Assembly (NCBI GenBank): GCA_963758025.1
Contig: CAVWUA010000013.1
Coordinates: 47,778 to 111,777, forward strand
Direction of reading: 5' to 3'
DNA from: CAVWUA01 sp963758025
GTDB lineage: Bacteria; Planctomycetota; Planctomycetia; Isosphaerales; Isosphaeraceae
Length of the DNA stretch: 64,000 bases
Below are positions 1 through 11,026 of the stretch, in pieces (within the stretch, counting starts at the first letter, position 1; each line of letters begins with the position of its first letter). Made by a program: the position numbers and the translations under genes. The notes beneath the pieces were generated by a model. That model was given only the letters and a program-made list of their open reading frames with translations, was not told the origin of the DNA and did no database searches.

Positions 1-1880
1 GGTGATCCAGTGCGCCAGGGCGAGCCGCCGCCCCGTGCTCGTGGCGGGATAGACCGGGCCGAGCGACGAATACGCCTTCGCCACCTTGCCCCGTTCGGCC
101 TGGGCCTTCTCATCCACCTTGCGGGCCTCGGCCAGGGCCTTCTCGGCGGCGGTCACGGCCTGCGCCGACTTCGCGTCGCCCGGCTTGACCGCGGCCTTCG
201 CGTCGGCCAGGGCCTTCTCGGCGCGGGCCACATCGGCGGACGCCTTCAAGGCGGCGGCCTGACGCTCGGCATGGCTCGCGGCATAGGCGAGGATGTCGGC
301 CCGCTTCGAGTCGGGCGGATCGCTGAGATAGCGGGCATCATCCGCCGCGATGCGGGCCTGGAGCGCCTCGCGACCGGCCAGGGCGGCGAGCAGGTCCTTC
401 TCGGCGAGCGCGGCGACGGCTTCCGCCTGGTCGGCGGCGGCCTGGGCCTCGGCCCGTTCCTCGGTCGAGGCGTCGAGTCGGGTGGACAGCCGGGCGATCC
501 GCTCCCGAGCGGCGTCGCCCTCGGCGCGGGCGGTCGTCAAGCGTGGCGCGGGCCTTGGCGATGGCCGCGTCGGCCTCGGCGATCCACTGCTCCCGGACGT
601 GCGGCTGCAAGCCGGGATAATACGCCGACGGCGGCAAGGCCACCGGCTCGACCGGCAGGGTGCCGCCGAAGAGGCGGGGCAGGGCGGGCTCCAGCGGCCG
701 GTCCTTCACCGGCTTGCGGTCGTCCCCCCGCTCGAACAGGTACGTCGGCCGGTCGGCGTGGGCGTCGTAGGCGAGAACCAGGCCGTCCTTCGTCGTGTCG
801 GCCTGCCCCGGCACGCGGTCGGTGCGGATGTCGTGCGGCTCGAAGAACTGCGCGGACGCGGTAATAATCGGCCTGGGAGATCGGGTCATATTTGTGATCG
901 TGGCAACGCGCGCAGGCCAGGGTGATCCCCAGGAACGCCTTGGCCGAGTGATCGACCGTCTCCTGAAGCCAGACGTTGCGGTTGAACTTGAACCAGTTGC
1001 GCACGAGGTAGCCGGTCGCGCGGGCGGCGTCGGTGTCTCCCGGCGCGGCCTCGTCCGCGGCGAGCATCGCGACGACCATGCGGTCGTACCCCTTGTCGGC
1101 GTTCAGGCTCTCGACGATCCAGTCCCGCCAGCGCCAGATGTGCGGCTGGCTGTGGCGAACCTCGGCCTGATAGCCATACCAGTCGCTGTAACGCCAGACA
1201 TCCATCCAGTGCCGCCCCCAGCGCTCGCCGTAACGCGGGCTGGCCAGCAGCCGATCGACGAGGTTTTCATACGCATCGTCGGACTGGTCGTTCAAGAACG
1301 CGTGCAATTCGTCCCGCGAGGGTGCCAGGCCGGTCAGGTCGAGCGAGACACGTCTCAGGAGCGTGGCGCGGTCGGCTTCCGGGCGAGGCGTCAGGCCGCG
1401 CGTTTCGTGCTCGGCGGCGAGGAACGCGTCGATCGGGTTGCGGACCCATGCGCGGTTGGCGACCTCCGGCACATCCGGGCGCTTCGGTGCCTGGAAGGCC
1501 CAGTGATCGCGGGGGCTTTTCTGCGGTTTTTCGTCGTCTGGCGCCGCTGCGCCACCGTCGATCCATTGGCGAATCGTTGCGATCTCGGCCTCGTTCAAGG
1601 GTTCCCCCTCGGGCGGCATGACGATGCCGAGGTTGCCGGTCACGGCATCGATCAGGAGGCTCTCGTCGCTCTTGCCCGGCTCGACGGCCGGACCGCTGAA
1701 GCCCCCTTCCCGGATGGAAACCGCCGTGTCGAGCCGCAGGTCGGCCTTCTGTTTCAAGGCGCCGTGGCACGCGTAGCAGCGTTTGGTCAACAGCGGCTTG
1801 ACATCGCGGAGATAATCCACGGCCCCGTCGTTGGCGGCGGTCGGCAGGAGCAGGGCGAGCAGGACAAACGGCGTGGTCAT
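1..1880 (-). CDS. DUF1549/DUF1553 cytochrome-type protein, 3' part outside window, frameshifted
   Basis: Partial gene that starts at the ATG at 1880 and runs off the window at base 1. A short hydrophobic leader (MTTPFVLLALLLPTAA) suggests export. It is followed by a planctomycete cytochrome C-type motif (KRCYACHG), then the DUF1549 block (RNPIDAFLAAEHETRGL, RRVSLDLTGLAPS) and the CARCHDHKYDPI motif. The frame is lost near 865, resumes in another frame (SQADYY then PIITASAQFFEPHDIRTD), and shifts again near 540. From there to base 1 the reverse strand encodes an Ala/Glu/Lys-rich coiled-coil stretch ending in ATSTGRRLALAHWIT, typical of the entry into DUF1553. Members of this family are exported, haem-motif proteins usually paired with DUF1501 proteins; their reaction is not established. 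The two shifts are probably sequence errors. Confidence 0.85.
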
Positions 1881-2057
1881 GGCGTCACCAAGGGGCGGTG
1901 TTGGCTCCGCTCGGCCAGTCGCGCGAGCAACCGGCCTCGCTCGAGACGCGGCAGGAAACAATTGTTGAATTCTAACCCGAATCCCGAGCGATCACAAGCA
2001 CTTCCGCGATCGTTGCCCACCTGGACGATGCGTGCTAACGTGGTCGTGGAAGAGCAT

Positions 2058-2168
2058 GAAGAGCCTCACGCCAAGCCGCGAAGGCGCAAAAGAAACGCAA
2101 AGAGAGAGGATATTCTTTCGTCCTGGCGTTCGTCCTTGGCGACTTCGCGGCCTGGCGTGAGGCTCTTC
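2058..2168. repeat. imperfect inverted repeat between divergent genes
   Basis: The arms at 2058-2083 and 2143-2168 are near-perfect reverse complements (GAAGAGCCTCACGCCA, then A or G, then GCCGCGAAG). The central part is purine-rich (aaagaaacgcaaagagagag). It lies in the gap between the divergent genes starting at 1880 and 2192. It could form a long hairpin or be a MITE-like dispersed repeat; it ends just before the ribosome binding site of the plus-strand gene. Confidence 0.7.
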
Positions 2169-2191
2169 TGGTCCGTGGAGCCTGGAGAGAG

Positions 2192-3668
2192 ATGACCGAC
2201 CGGCCCCGACGACCCGGCGCGGGCGTGATCCTGGTGTGCGTGAGCCTCGTCCTCGGCACGGTCTGGGCCGGGACGATCCCGCCGCTGGACGCCCCCGACG
2301 AGCCGGCGCACTTGCAGGCGATCTTGCAGGTACGCAACCGCCACATCCTGCCCGTGGTCCACTACCGCTTCGACCGCGACCCGACCGGCGAGGTCGTGGA
2401 CACGCCGATCGACCCCGAAGCCCGGCGGTTCGCCCGGGAGAGAGGCATCGAGGACCCGTTCCACCTCCTGCCGTATGAATCGATGCAGGCCCCTTTGTAT
2501 TACGTGGTGACGGGCGTGCTCGCGCAACTGGTCCCGCCAAGGCCGGCGGCCGTGCTGTGGCTGGGGAGGCTCGTCGCGGTGGCCTTCGGCGCGGCGACGG
2601 TCGGGCTGATCTGGGCGGCGGTCCGCCAGTTCGCGCCGGGGGAACCGGCGTGGGCGGTCGTGGCGGCCCTGGGGGTCGCGCTCTTGCCGCAGTTCTGCTT
2701 CAACAGCGCCACGGCCTCGAACGACAGCGCGGTGAATGCCTGCGCGGCGGCGGCGTTCGCCGTCTGGTTCCGCGGCCTGCGCGAGCCGGATTACGATCCG
2801 TGGATGCTCCGCGCCGGGGGTGATCGTCGGGCTGGCGATCCTCGCCAAGCTGAATGGCGTGGTGCTGGTGCCGGGCTTGGCCCTGGTGGTCCTGTTCCGC
2901 GCGGCGCAGTCGGAGACGGAAACCCGCTGGAAACGCGGGCAACGCCTGGCCCTGGGAGCATCGGCGGCCTTGATTCTCGTCTGCGGTTGGTGGTTCGCGC
3001 GAAATCTGTGGGAATATGGCGACCCGAGTGGCAGCCGCGACGCGATCCGGTTCTACGCAGCGCGGTTCGAGGCCCTCGACCCGGGCCGCCTCGCGGACTG
3101 GTCCCGGTTCCTCCGCAACACCTGGGAAAGCTTCTGGGGCCGCTTCGGCTGGATGATGTTCGGCCTGCCGGTCTGGATCTATCCGCCGATCGGCCTGGCG
3201 ACGCTCCTGCTGGTGAGCCTCAGCGCGATGGCCGCCGCGCGACGGCTGGCGCGGGGGCCGGTGTCGCGCCCGGTCTGGCAGATGATCGGCGTGATGACGG
3301 TCGTCGCGGCGGGCTTGACCGTCTCGTACATCCGATTCAGCTTCACCGTGGCCTTCCAGGCGCAAGGCCGCTACCTCTTCACGGTGCTCCTGCCGATCGC
3401 CCTGGTGCTGACCGGCGGCCTGCACGCCCTGGCGAAAGGGCAAAAGCCGCGCCTCCGGCTCGTCCTGCTCGTCGCCCCGTTCGTCTGCCTCGCCGGCCTG
3501 AACGTCATCGGTCTGTTGAAGGTCGTTCAGGCCGCGAGGCTGGCGAAACCGGCGCACCCGATCGTCACGGATGCGCCTCGCCCCCAATGGGTCACGCCAG
3601 AAGCTTCGTCACGACCTGTCCTTCCACGTCCGTCAGGCGGAAGTCGCGTCCCTGGAACCGGAACGTGA
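2192..3668 (+). CDS. DUF2142-like polytopic membrane protein, one frameshift
   Basis: The ATG at 2192 follows a purine-rich GGAGAGAG. After one N-terminal membrane segment the protein has the sequence PPLDAPDEPAHLQAI, typical of DUF2142-type predicted membrane proteins, which resemble GT-C glycosyltransferases. A large external loop follows (res. 40-100), then many hydrophobic segments (for example AVLWLGRLVAVAFGAATVGL and the C-terminal half). The frame breaks at about 2815 in a run of five G and resumes as VIVGLAILAKLNGVVLVPG. The last ~75 bases overlap the convergent DUF1501 gene. The role is probably in cell-surface glycan or polymer synthesis, inferred only from fold class. Confidence 0.7.
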
Positions 3669-5056
3669 GCCGCTCGTGGTCCAGGCCCAGGAGGTGCAGG
3701 ATCGTGGCCTGGAGGTCGTGGACGTGCACGCGATCCTCGACCGGGCCGAAGCCGAACTCGTCGGTCTGGCCCACGGTGATCCCCGGCTTGATCCCGCCGC
3801 CGGCCAGCCACATCGTGTAGGCATCGACGTGGTGGTTCCGCCCGATGCGCTCGCGGACCTCCCCCATCGGCGTGCGGCCGAACTCGCCACCCCAGATCAC
3901 CAGGGTTTCATCGAGCAAGCCATGCGCTTTCAAGTCCTTGATCAGGGCGGCGCAGGGCCGATCGACGTCGCGGCAGACCGTGTCGAGCGATTCGCCGAGG
4001 TCCTCGCCGGGGCCGCCGTGGTGGTCCCAGCTCGTGTGGTAAAGCTGCACGAACCGCACCCCGCGCTCGACCAGCCGGCGGGCGAGCAGGCAGTTGTTGG
4101 CGAAGGAGGGCTTGCCCGGCTCGGCGCCGTAGAGGTCGAGCGTCTCCTTGGTCTCGCCGCCGATGTCGATCAACTCCGGGGCGCTGGTCTGCATGCGATA
4201 GGCCATCTCGTAGGAGGCGATCCGCGTGGCGATCTCGGGGTCGCCGGTCGTCTTCAGCCGCTCGGAGTTCAGGTCACGGATCGCGTCGAGGGCCTGTCGC
4301 TGGCGGTCCGCGTCGATCCCCTTCGGGCTGGCCAGGTCGAGGATCGGCTCCGGACCGTTGCGGAACGGCACCCCCTGGTAGGTCGTCGGCAGGAACCCGC
4401 TCCCCCAGTTCACCGCGCCGCCGCGAGGCCCCCGAGGGCCGGACTGGAGCACGACGAAGCCCGGCAGGTCGTTTGACTCGCTACCGACCCCATACGTGAC
4501 CCACGACCCCATGCTCGGCCGGCCGAACTGCGTCGAACCGGTGTTCATATAGAGCTTCGCCGGCGCGTGGTTGATCGGCTCGGTCGCCATCGTCTTGATG
4601 AACGTCAGGTCATCGACGACCGTGGCGATTTCCGGGAAGCACGAGGAGACCCACGCCCCCGACTCGCCGTGCTGGGCGAACTTCCGCTCGGTCGCCAGCA
4701 GCTTCGGCCGTTCCTTGGAAAACGTGTCCATGAAGGCGAACCGCTTCCCCTCGATGAACGAGTCAGGAATCGGCTTGTTGTGGAACTCCTGGAGCTTCGG
4801 CTTGTAGTCGAACAGCTCCAACTGGCTCGGCCCGCCGGCCATGAACAGGTAAATGATGTTCTTGATGCGCGGGGCGAAGTGACCCGGCCGGGGAGCCAGC
4901 GGGTTGGCCATCGGGTCGGCGGCCGTCGCGCGCATCGGCCGCGCGGGCACGACCGCCACCCAGAAGGGACGCCAGGGCCATCGAGCCAAGCCCCACGCCA
5001 CACTGGGCGAAGAAGTGCCGGCGCGTCTGGTGGAGCAGGGGGTCGCGTGGGTTCAT
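3592..5056 (-). CDS. DUF1501 family exported protein, one frameshift near start
   Basis: The start is placed at the ATG at 5056 because the N-terminus there (MNPRDPLLHQTRRHFFAQCG) carries the twin-arginine type leader of this family. The frame shifts at roughly 4925-4975 before APRIKNIIYLFMAGGPSQLE. The sulfatase/alkaline-phosphatase-like fold residues of DUF1501 are present: MAGGPSQLELFDYKP, the central SWVTYGVGSES, TSWDHHGG, and IWGGEFGRTPMGE near the C-terminus. It lies 56 bp downstream of the DUF1549/DUF1553 gene on the same strand, the usual partner order in planctomycetes, so the two probably form one transcript. The biochemical function is unknown. Confidence 0.88.
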
Positions 5057-5112
5057 GGCAGGCCGCCCTTTCTTCTGAGATTTGAAGGTTATGATTCGTT
5101 GTGGTATCGCGA

Positions 5113-7525
5113 TTATTCCCGTGTGATGAACTCATCGAGATTCAGAAGCACCCGCGCCACGGTCGTCCAGGCCGTCGTGGGGGTCCTCACCTTCGCTCGT
5201 CAACGCGTCGAGTAGCTCGCGGAGCCGGTCCCGCTCGGCCTCGCTCGGGTCGCGGGCCAGGGCGAGGCGGAACGCGTACGAGAGCCGGGCGTCGGCGTCC
5301 TCCGGCCCTTGCGTCAGGACCCGATCGGCGAGCGCCCGCGCGAACTCGAAGAACGCCTCATCGTTCAGGAGCATGAGCGCCTGAAGGGGCGTGTTCGAGC
5401 GGACGCGGCGGGTGCAGGCCCTCGTGGAGTCGGGGGCGTCGAAGACCATCAGCAAGGGGTGGGGCGTGGCCCGCCAGAAGTACGTGTAGAGGCCGCGGCG
5501 GTAGCGGTCCGGCCCCTTGTCGGCCGTCCACGCCCGGCGCATCTGGCCGAGGTTCATCACGCCATCGGGCTGCGGCGGGAAGACGCTCGGCCCGCCGACC
5601 TCCGGGCTCAAGAGGCCGCTGACCTCCAGGGCCGTGTCCCGGATCACCTCGGCGTCGAGCCGCAGGCGGGATTGCCGCGCCAGCAGGTAATTGTTCGGGT
5701 CGTGCTCCGCCAGGTCGGGCCGCAGGGTGGACGCCTGCCGGTACGTGGCCGACGTGACGATCAGGCGGTGCAACGGCTTGAGGCTCCACCCCTGGCGGAC
5801 GAACTCGCTGGCGAGCCAGTCGAGCAGCTCGGGATGGGTCGGCCGCGCGCCTTGCAGGCCGAAGTCGTTCTCGGTCTCGACCAGGCCCCGGCCAAAGTAG
5901 CGCTGCCAGACCCGGTTGACCGTGACGCGGGCCGTCAGCGGGTTCTCCGCCGAGACCAGCCAGCGCGCCAGGTCGAGCCGGCTGGCCGACTCCGAGCCGC
6001 TCGTTTCCAGGACGGGCAGGACGGCCGGCACGCCGGGGGCGACCGGATCACCGGGGCGGGTGAAGTCCCCCCCCTGGAGGATGTGCGTCTGCCGGGGGTT
6101 CTTGACCCGCTCGCGCACGACCATGGTCGTGTTGATCTTCGGCATCTGCTTGCGCAGGTCGCTGATGACCGTCTTGTGCTCCTTCGTCTCGGGCGACTGG
6201 TCGATGAAGGCGGCGAAGACGACCGCGTTCTTCGCCTTGTCGCGCTGGTCGAACGGCGTGTCGAACGACTCGCGAACGTCCTGCGACTGCTTCTGCCGCT
6301 CCTCGGCGGTCAGAGAGGTTTCCCAGGCTTTCTGCTTCTCCAGGAGCGAGGGGTCCTCCTCCTGGATCTTTGCCAGATACGCCTCGATCTGCCCGTCGAT
6401 CGCCTCCCGCTCGGCGACGATCTCCGGCGTGGCGACCGGGATCTCGGGCTCATCGACGTTATTGAAGAAGGCGAACATCTGGTAATATTCTTTTTGCGTG
6501 AACGGGTCGTACTTGTGGTCGTGGCACTGGCAGCAGCCGAGGGTCAGGCCCAGGAAGACGCTGGCGGTGGTGTTCACGCGGTCGATGACCGACTCGACGC
6601 GGAACTGCTCCTTGTCGATCCCCCCTTCCTGGTTGATCGGCGTGTTGCGGTGGAAGCCGGTGGCCACCTTCTGATCGAGCGTCGCCTCGGGCAAGAGGTC
6701 GCCCGCCAGTTGCTCGATGGCGAAGCGGTCGAACGGCATGTCGCGGTTCAGGGCGTCGATGACCCAGTCGCGATAGAGCCAGATCGAGCGGGGGGCGTCA
6801 ATGCTGTAGCCGTTCGAGTCGGCATAGCGGGCCATGTCGAGCCAGTGCCGCGCCCAGCGCTCGCCGTAGTGCGGGCTGGCCAGCAGGCGGTCGATCAGCC
6901 GCTCATAGGCTTCGGGCTGGTCGTCCGCCAGGAACGCCGCGACCTCCTCGGGGGTCGGCGGCAGGCCGGTCAGGTCGAGGCTCGCGCGACGGATCAAGGT
7001 CGCCCGGTCCGCCTCGGGCGAGGGGGCGAGCCCCTCATCCTCCAGCCTTTTGAGGATGAAAACGTCGATCGGGTTGCGGACCCACGCCGCGTTCTCGACG
7101 GCGGGAACCTCGGCACGCTCGACCGGCTGAAACGCCCAGTGGCTGGCGTCCGCCTGGCGCTCATCCGTCGGCACGGGAGCACCGGCGACGATCCACGCCC
7201 GCAACGTCTCGATCTGTTTCTCCGGGAGCGGGTCCCGCTTCAACGGCATCCGCTCGCCAAACCCCTGGCCGAGCACGGCCAGCAATAGCTCGCTCTCCTC
7301 CGGCTGGCCCGGCACGACCACCGGCCCGGAATCCCCCCCTTTGAGCACAGCGGCGGCCGAATCGAGCCGCAAGCCAACCTTCGGCTCGACCGCGCCATGA
7401 CACTTGACGCAGTTCTGCACCAGGATCGGTTTGACGTCCCGCGCGTAATCCACGGCATCGTCGGCGATCAACCGACCGGCGGGCAGGATCGCGAGCCCCA
7501 GCAAGCAGGCCAGCAACGTCTTCAT
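5113..7525 (-). CDS. DUF1549/DUF1553 (PSD1) cytochrome-type exported protein
   Basis: The start is the ATG at 7525, which gives a signal peptide (MKTLLACLLGLAILPAGRLIA) directly followed by the planctomycete cytochrome-C motif (VQNCVKCHG). The order is: haem motif ~res. 40, DUF1549 (RNPIDVFILKRLEDEGL ... CCQCHDHKYDPFTQKEYYQ), a charged linker, then DUF1553 (DLARWLVSAENPLTARV, NRVWQRYFGRGLVETENDFG, FDAPDSTRACTRR). The frame slips at about 5175 in a G run; the correct tail then reads VARVLLNLDEFITRE and stops at 5113, which is the conserved family C-terminus. Length is about 800 residues. It is the upstream partner of the DUF1501 gene. Confidence 0.9.
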
Positions 7526-7693
7526 GGGCGGCCTCGTCGGCAAAAAGGAAGGAAGGCGGCGGGTTCGGAGAGAGTCAGTCGTCACGCCACTAGCGGGAGG
7601 GTACGGGCGCAATATGTGTATTGTTCATTCTACCCCGAACCGCCCGCTGTTTTCCAGCGCTTTATGGCCTCGAATCGTGGATTGGGTGGGCAT

Positions 7694-9208
7694 CTCGAAA
7701 GTAGGTGGGAAATCGCGTACAACGGGGCCCTCTGATGCGTCGCCCGGGAATTCGTCGTCATCCGTTCACGGAGGGCTCCCATGTCCTTCTCCCACCTCAG
7801 CCCCGAGCAGGCCGAACGCGCCGAGCAGATCTTCCAGTCCCTCCGCCAGGCGACCGAGGCCGACCTCCGCGGCCTCGCCGAACTGCTCGCCTGCAAGGAG
7901 GACGGCCAACTGCTCGGGCCGACCGAGTTCGAGGTCCGCGACCGCGTCCACACGATCGGCGCCAAGGCGATCGAGACCGCCGTCAACGGGCGGAAAAAGG
8001 GGGGTACCGGGGGTCGAGCCTGAGTTGCCCGCACTGTCGCGAGGCCGCCCGCTTCGTCGGCTATCGCCCCAAGGGCATGCTCTGCCTGCTGGGGCCGATC
8101 CGCCCCGAGCGGGCCTACTACCACTGCCCGCACTGCCATCAGGGCCATTGCCCCGGCGACGCCGTCCTCGGCCTGGGGGCCGGCGACCTGACGCCCGGCG
8201 CCGCGCAGGCGGTCAGCCTGGCCGGCGTGATCGTCAGCTTCGCCGAGGCCGCCGAGGAGGTCCTCACGCGGTTGGCCGGGCTGCGGGTCTCGGAGTCCAC
8301 GGTGCAACGCACCACCGAGGCGGCCGGGCGAGGAACTGGGCCGGCGCCTGGACGCGGGCCAGACGTTCGCCCCGCCGCGGGACTGGGCCTGGCACAAGGA
8401 CGCCGAGGGGAAGACCTGCGCGTATGTCTCGCTCGACGCCACGGCCGTCCCCCAGCAAGGGCCCGAGGCCGCGAAGGCCGAGGGGCGGATGGCCACCGTG
8501 GCGATGGTCTACAACCCGGTCCCCGACGACCCCGCCCGCTGGGCCGACCCCGCGGGGCGGCGGCCGCCGTGGCAGGCCCGCTACCTGGCCAGCCTGGAGG
8601 GCCAGGCGAGCCTGGCCGAACCGTTGCGGCGGCAAGCGGCCCAGGTCGGCATGGATCGGGCCGAGCGCTGGATCGCGATCTCCGACGGCGGCTCCGGTCT
8701 GGAGGACTGGCTGAGCGACGAACTTCGGCCGGGTCGAGGCGGTGATCCTGGACTTCTACCACGCCTCGGAGCACCTGGGCGACCTGGCCAAGGCCTGGCA
8801 CGGCGCCGGGACCGAGGCGGCCGAGGCCCAGCATCAGCGTGGTCGCACCGGCTGAAGCACGAGGGGGGCGAGGCGGTGCTGGCGGAGCTGCGTCTGCTGG
8901 ACGCCGCGTCGCGGCCGTCGGCCCGCGAGGTCCTGCGGGAGACGGTGACCTACTTCGAGAACCAGGTGCATCGGATGGACTACCCGAGCTATGTCGCCAG
9001 GGGCTGGCAGATCGGCTCGGGTCCGGTGGAGTCGGCATGCAAGACGGTGGTGGGCCAGCGGCTGAAGGGCGCCGGGATGCGTTGGGGGGAACAGGGCTCG
9101 GATGGGGTGTGCCACCTCCGCGCCCTGTTCCTGAGCGAACGGGGCCAATGGGATGCGTTCTGGGCCGGTTACCGCAAAACCGGGTAGCGCTTTCCACCTA
9201 CTTCAAAG
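7694..9208 (+). mobile_element. ISKra4-like insertion sequence
   Basis: Terminal inverted repeats are visible: the left end near 7694-7717 contains AAGTAGGTGGGAAATCGCG and the right end near 9187-9208, read in reverse, contains GAAGTAGGTGGAAAGCG. They bracket a single transposase gene. The element is about 1.5 kb. No clear target duplication was identified. Confidence 0.7.
7781..9187 (+). pseudogene. ISKra4-family transposase, several frameshifts
   Basis: It starts MSFSHLSPEQAERAEQIFQS. A Cys-rich region follows (SCPHCREAARF, YYHCPHCHQGHCPGD), probably a zinc-binding domain, then LAGLRVSESTVQRTTEAAGR. The conserved family C-terminus is GWQIGSGPVESACKTVVGQR ... KGAGMRW. Reading the protein through needs shifts at about 8000, 8330, 8725 and 8835; intervening segments are recognisable (for example VILDFYHASEHLGDLAKAWH in the third frame). 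Some members of this family use a programmed frameshift, but four shifts cannot all be programmed. It is either decayed or affected by the indel errors seen elsewhere in the window. Confidence 0.75.
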
Positions 9209-9289
9209 ACGTAGATTCCGACATCCTTTGCGAGTACACGGCCCGGACGTTGCTCACCTCCTGCGCCAGTGGGCGTCATTTCTTCCCTG

Positions 9290-9390
9290 ATCAAAAGGAG
9301 GGATCGAGGGGGGTGCCTGGGGCTGCGGAGCGGTGAGCGTGCGTGGCCCTGTCGATCTTCCCGGAACCCCCTCCGGCTCCCCCTTACCAA
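9290..9390. repeat. GC-rich palindromic dispersed repeat, left half (split by IS)
   Basis: This stretch contains AAGGAGGGATCGAGGGG and, 60 bp on, GGAACCCCCTCCGGCTCC followed by CCCTTACCAA. The same blocks occur at 10872-10935, 53959-54060 and 55603-55700. The IS50-like element is inserted immediately after CCCTTACCAA. Confidence 0.7.
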
Positions 9391-10871
9391 CTGAGTATTA
9401 CCCACAACTTTCCCATCACTCCGTCAGTCGTTATCTTGAGCAAGATCGGCTCTTCGGGATATTCCTTCCAACGCACACCCCAACGGCTCTTCTCATGGAA
9501 TCGCATGCCCTCTGGGCCGCTCAGCTGGCCACGGCGACGGACTTGCCCGATGCACGACTGACGGGGCGGCTCGCGGCGATCCTTCAGACGACGGCCGAAC
9601 ATCCCGCGGCGTCGATCCCCCAGGCCACCGGCCAGGCCAGTCAAGCCAAGGCCGCCTATCGCTTCTATGCCAACGACCGCGTCACCACCACCGCCTTGCA
9701 CCAGGGGGTCGCACGCGACACGGCGCGACGCGGCCTCGATCTGGACGTCGTGCTGGTGGTGCAAGATACCACCTCGCTCAATCTCACCGGCTTACGCTCC
9801 GTCACCGAACTCGGCCCGATCGACTCCGGCCGCTGGGCCGAGGGCTCTTCCCGCACACGGCGATGGCGGTGACGGGCACGGGGCAGGTCCTCGGGATCCT
9901 GGATCAGCAATGCTGGACGCGGCCCCAGCCCGGCCAACCGGGGCCCGAGGAGAAAGAGAGTGCCAAGTGGCTCCACGGCCTCGACGCGGCCCGCGCCGCG
10001 CTGCACGAGACGGCCGGCCCGCGGCCGGTCCCCCGCCTGATCCATGTGATGGATCGGGAGGCCGATGCCTACGAGGTGATGATGGCGGTGGTCGATGCCG
10101 GCGACAGCGCGGTCATCCGCTGTGCCCAGAACCGCCGCATCGACGACCCGCTGGGCACGGCTCATCAGGCGGTGCGTCGCCAGCCGGTGTTGGGTTGCAC
10201 CACGGTGCCAGTGGGACGCTCGGCGGCGGGGGCCCCGCCCGCCTGGCCACCGTCGCCCTGCGGTCGATGGCCGTCGACCTGGTGCCGGACTGGGAGAAAT
10301 ATCCCCACGCCTGGCCGATGCGTTGGAACCTGGTGGAGCTCGTCGAGCCCGATCCCCCGCCGGGGGCCGAACCGGTGCATTGGTATCTCTGGACGCTGGA
10401 GCCGGCGGCCACGGCGGCCGAGGTGCTGGAGGTCGTGCGGAAGTACACCTGCCGGTGGCCGATCGAGGAGATGCACCTGGTGCTCAAGAGCGGCTGCCAG
10501 GCCGAGGCGTTGCGATTGGAGACGTGGGACCGTTTGGAGAAAGCTGTGACCCTACAGAGTGCGGTGGCGGCCCGGATCGTGGCCTTGCGTGACCGGGCGC
10601 GGCAGGCCCCCGAGGCCCCGGCCTTGGAGTTGTTGGATGAGGAGGAGGCCGAGGCGTTGGCCTGTCACTTCGGCGGCGGGATGGCATCGTCGGCGCTGAC
10701 GATTGGCCAGGCGGTCTTGTGGATCGGTCGGCTCGGTGGCCACCTCAATCGGACGGGAGACGGGATGCCGGGTGTTCGGACCTTGTGGCGTGGGCTTCAT
10801 GACCTGTCCTTACTCACAGCCGGCTTCCGAGCCGCGAAACGCCTACGGGAATAGTTGTGGGTAATGATCAG
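9391..10871 (+). mobile_element. IS50/Tn5-like insertion sequence (IS4 superfamily)
   Basis: The left end (9391) reads CTGAGTATTACCCACAACT and the right end (10871), in reverse, CTGATCATTACCCACAACT, 17 of 19 identical. They resemble the known IS50 outside end (CTGACTCTTATACACAAGT). A 9-bp flank of CCTTACCAA on the left faces CTTTTCCAA on the right, an imperfect match at the size IS50 elements make. Length is 1481 bp. Confidence 0.82.
9495..10854 (+). pseudogene. Tn5-type IS4 transposase, two frameshifts
   Basis: The start is the ATG at 9495 (MESHALWAAQLATATDL). The N-terminal Tn5-like DNA-binding region contains ASQAKAAYRFYANDRVT. The catalytic aspartates are in VVQDTTSLN and HVMDREADAYE, and the glutamate is in the YREK-like segment TCRWPIEEMHLVLKSGC. 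The frame slips near 9843 (GGGCTC) and near 10225 (GGCGGGGGCC). The C-terminus (FRAAKRLRE) ends inside the right inverted repeat, as in IS50. All catalytic residues remain, so correction of two indels would restore a full-length protein. Confidence 0.8.
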
Positions 10872-10935
10872 CTTTTCCAAGGGGGGATCGAGGGGTTCGC
10901 CTGGGCCGCGGATCGGTGGTCGTGCATTGACTCAC
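10872..10935. repeat. GC-rich palindromic dispersed repeat, right half
   Basis: It reads TTCCAAGGGGGGATCGAGGG then CGCCTGGGCCGCGGATCGGT. It continues the repeat unit interrupted by the IS50-like element and matches, in reverse orientation, the copy at 54005-54060. Confidence 0.65.
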
Positions 10936-11026
10936 CATTCCGAACCGGATGATCTATGGAGAGACAACTCAGCCCCCGTACCCGCCACCTCTCGTTTTCC
11001 GAGAAATGATCCGAGGACCCTCCGTC

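Noticed and set aside
7781..9187. Programmed frameshift in the ISKra4-like transposase
   Set aside because: Four separate shifts are needed, more than any programmed event would explain.
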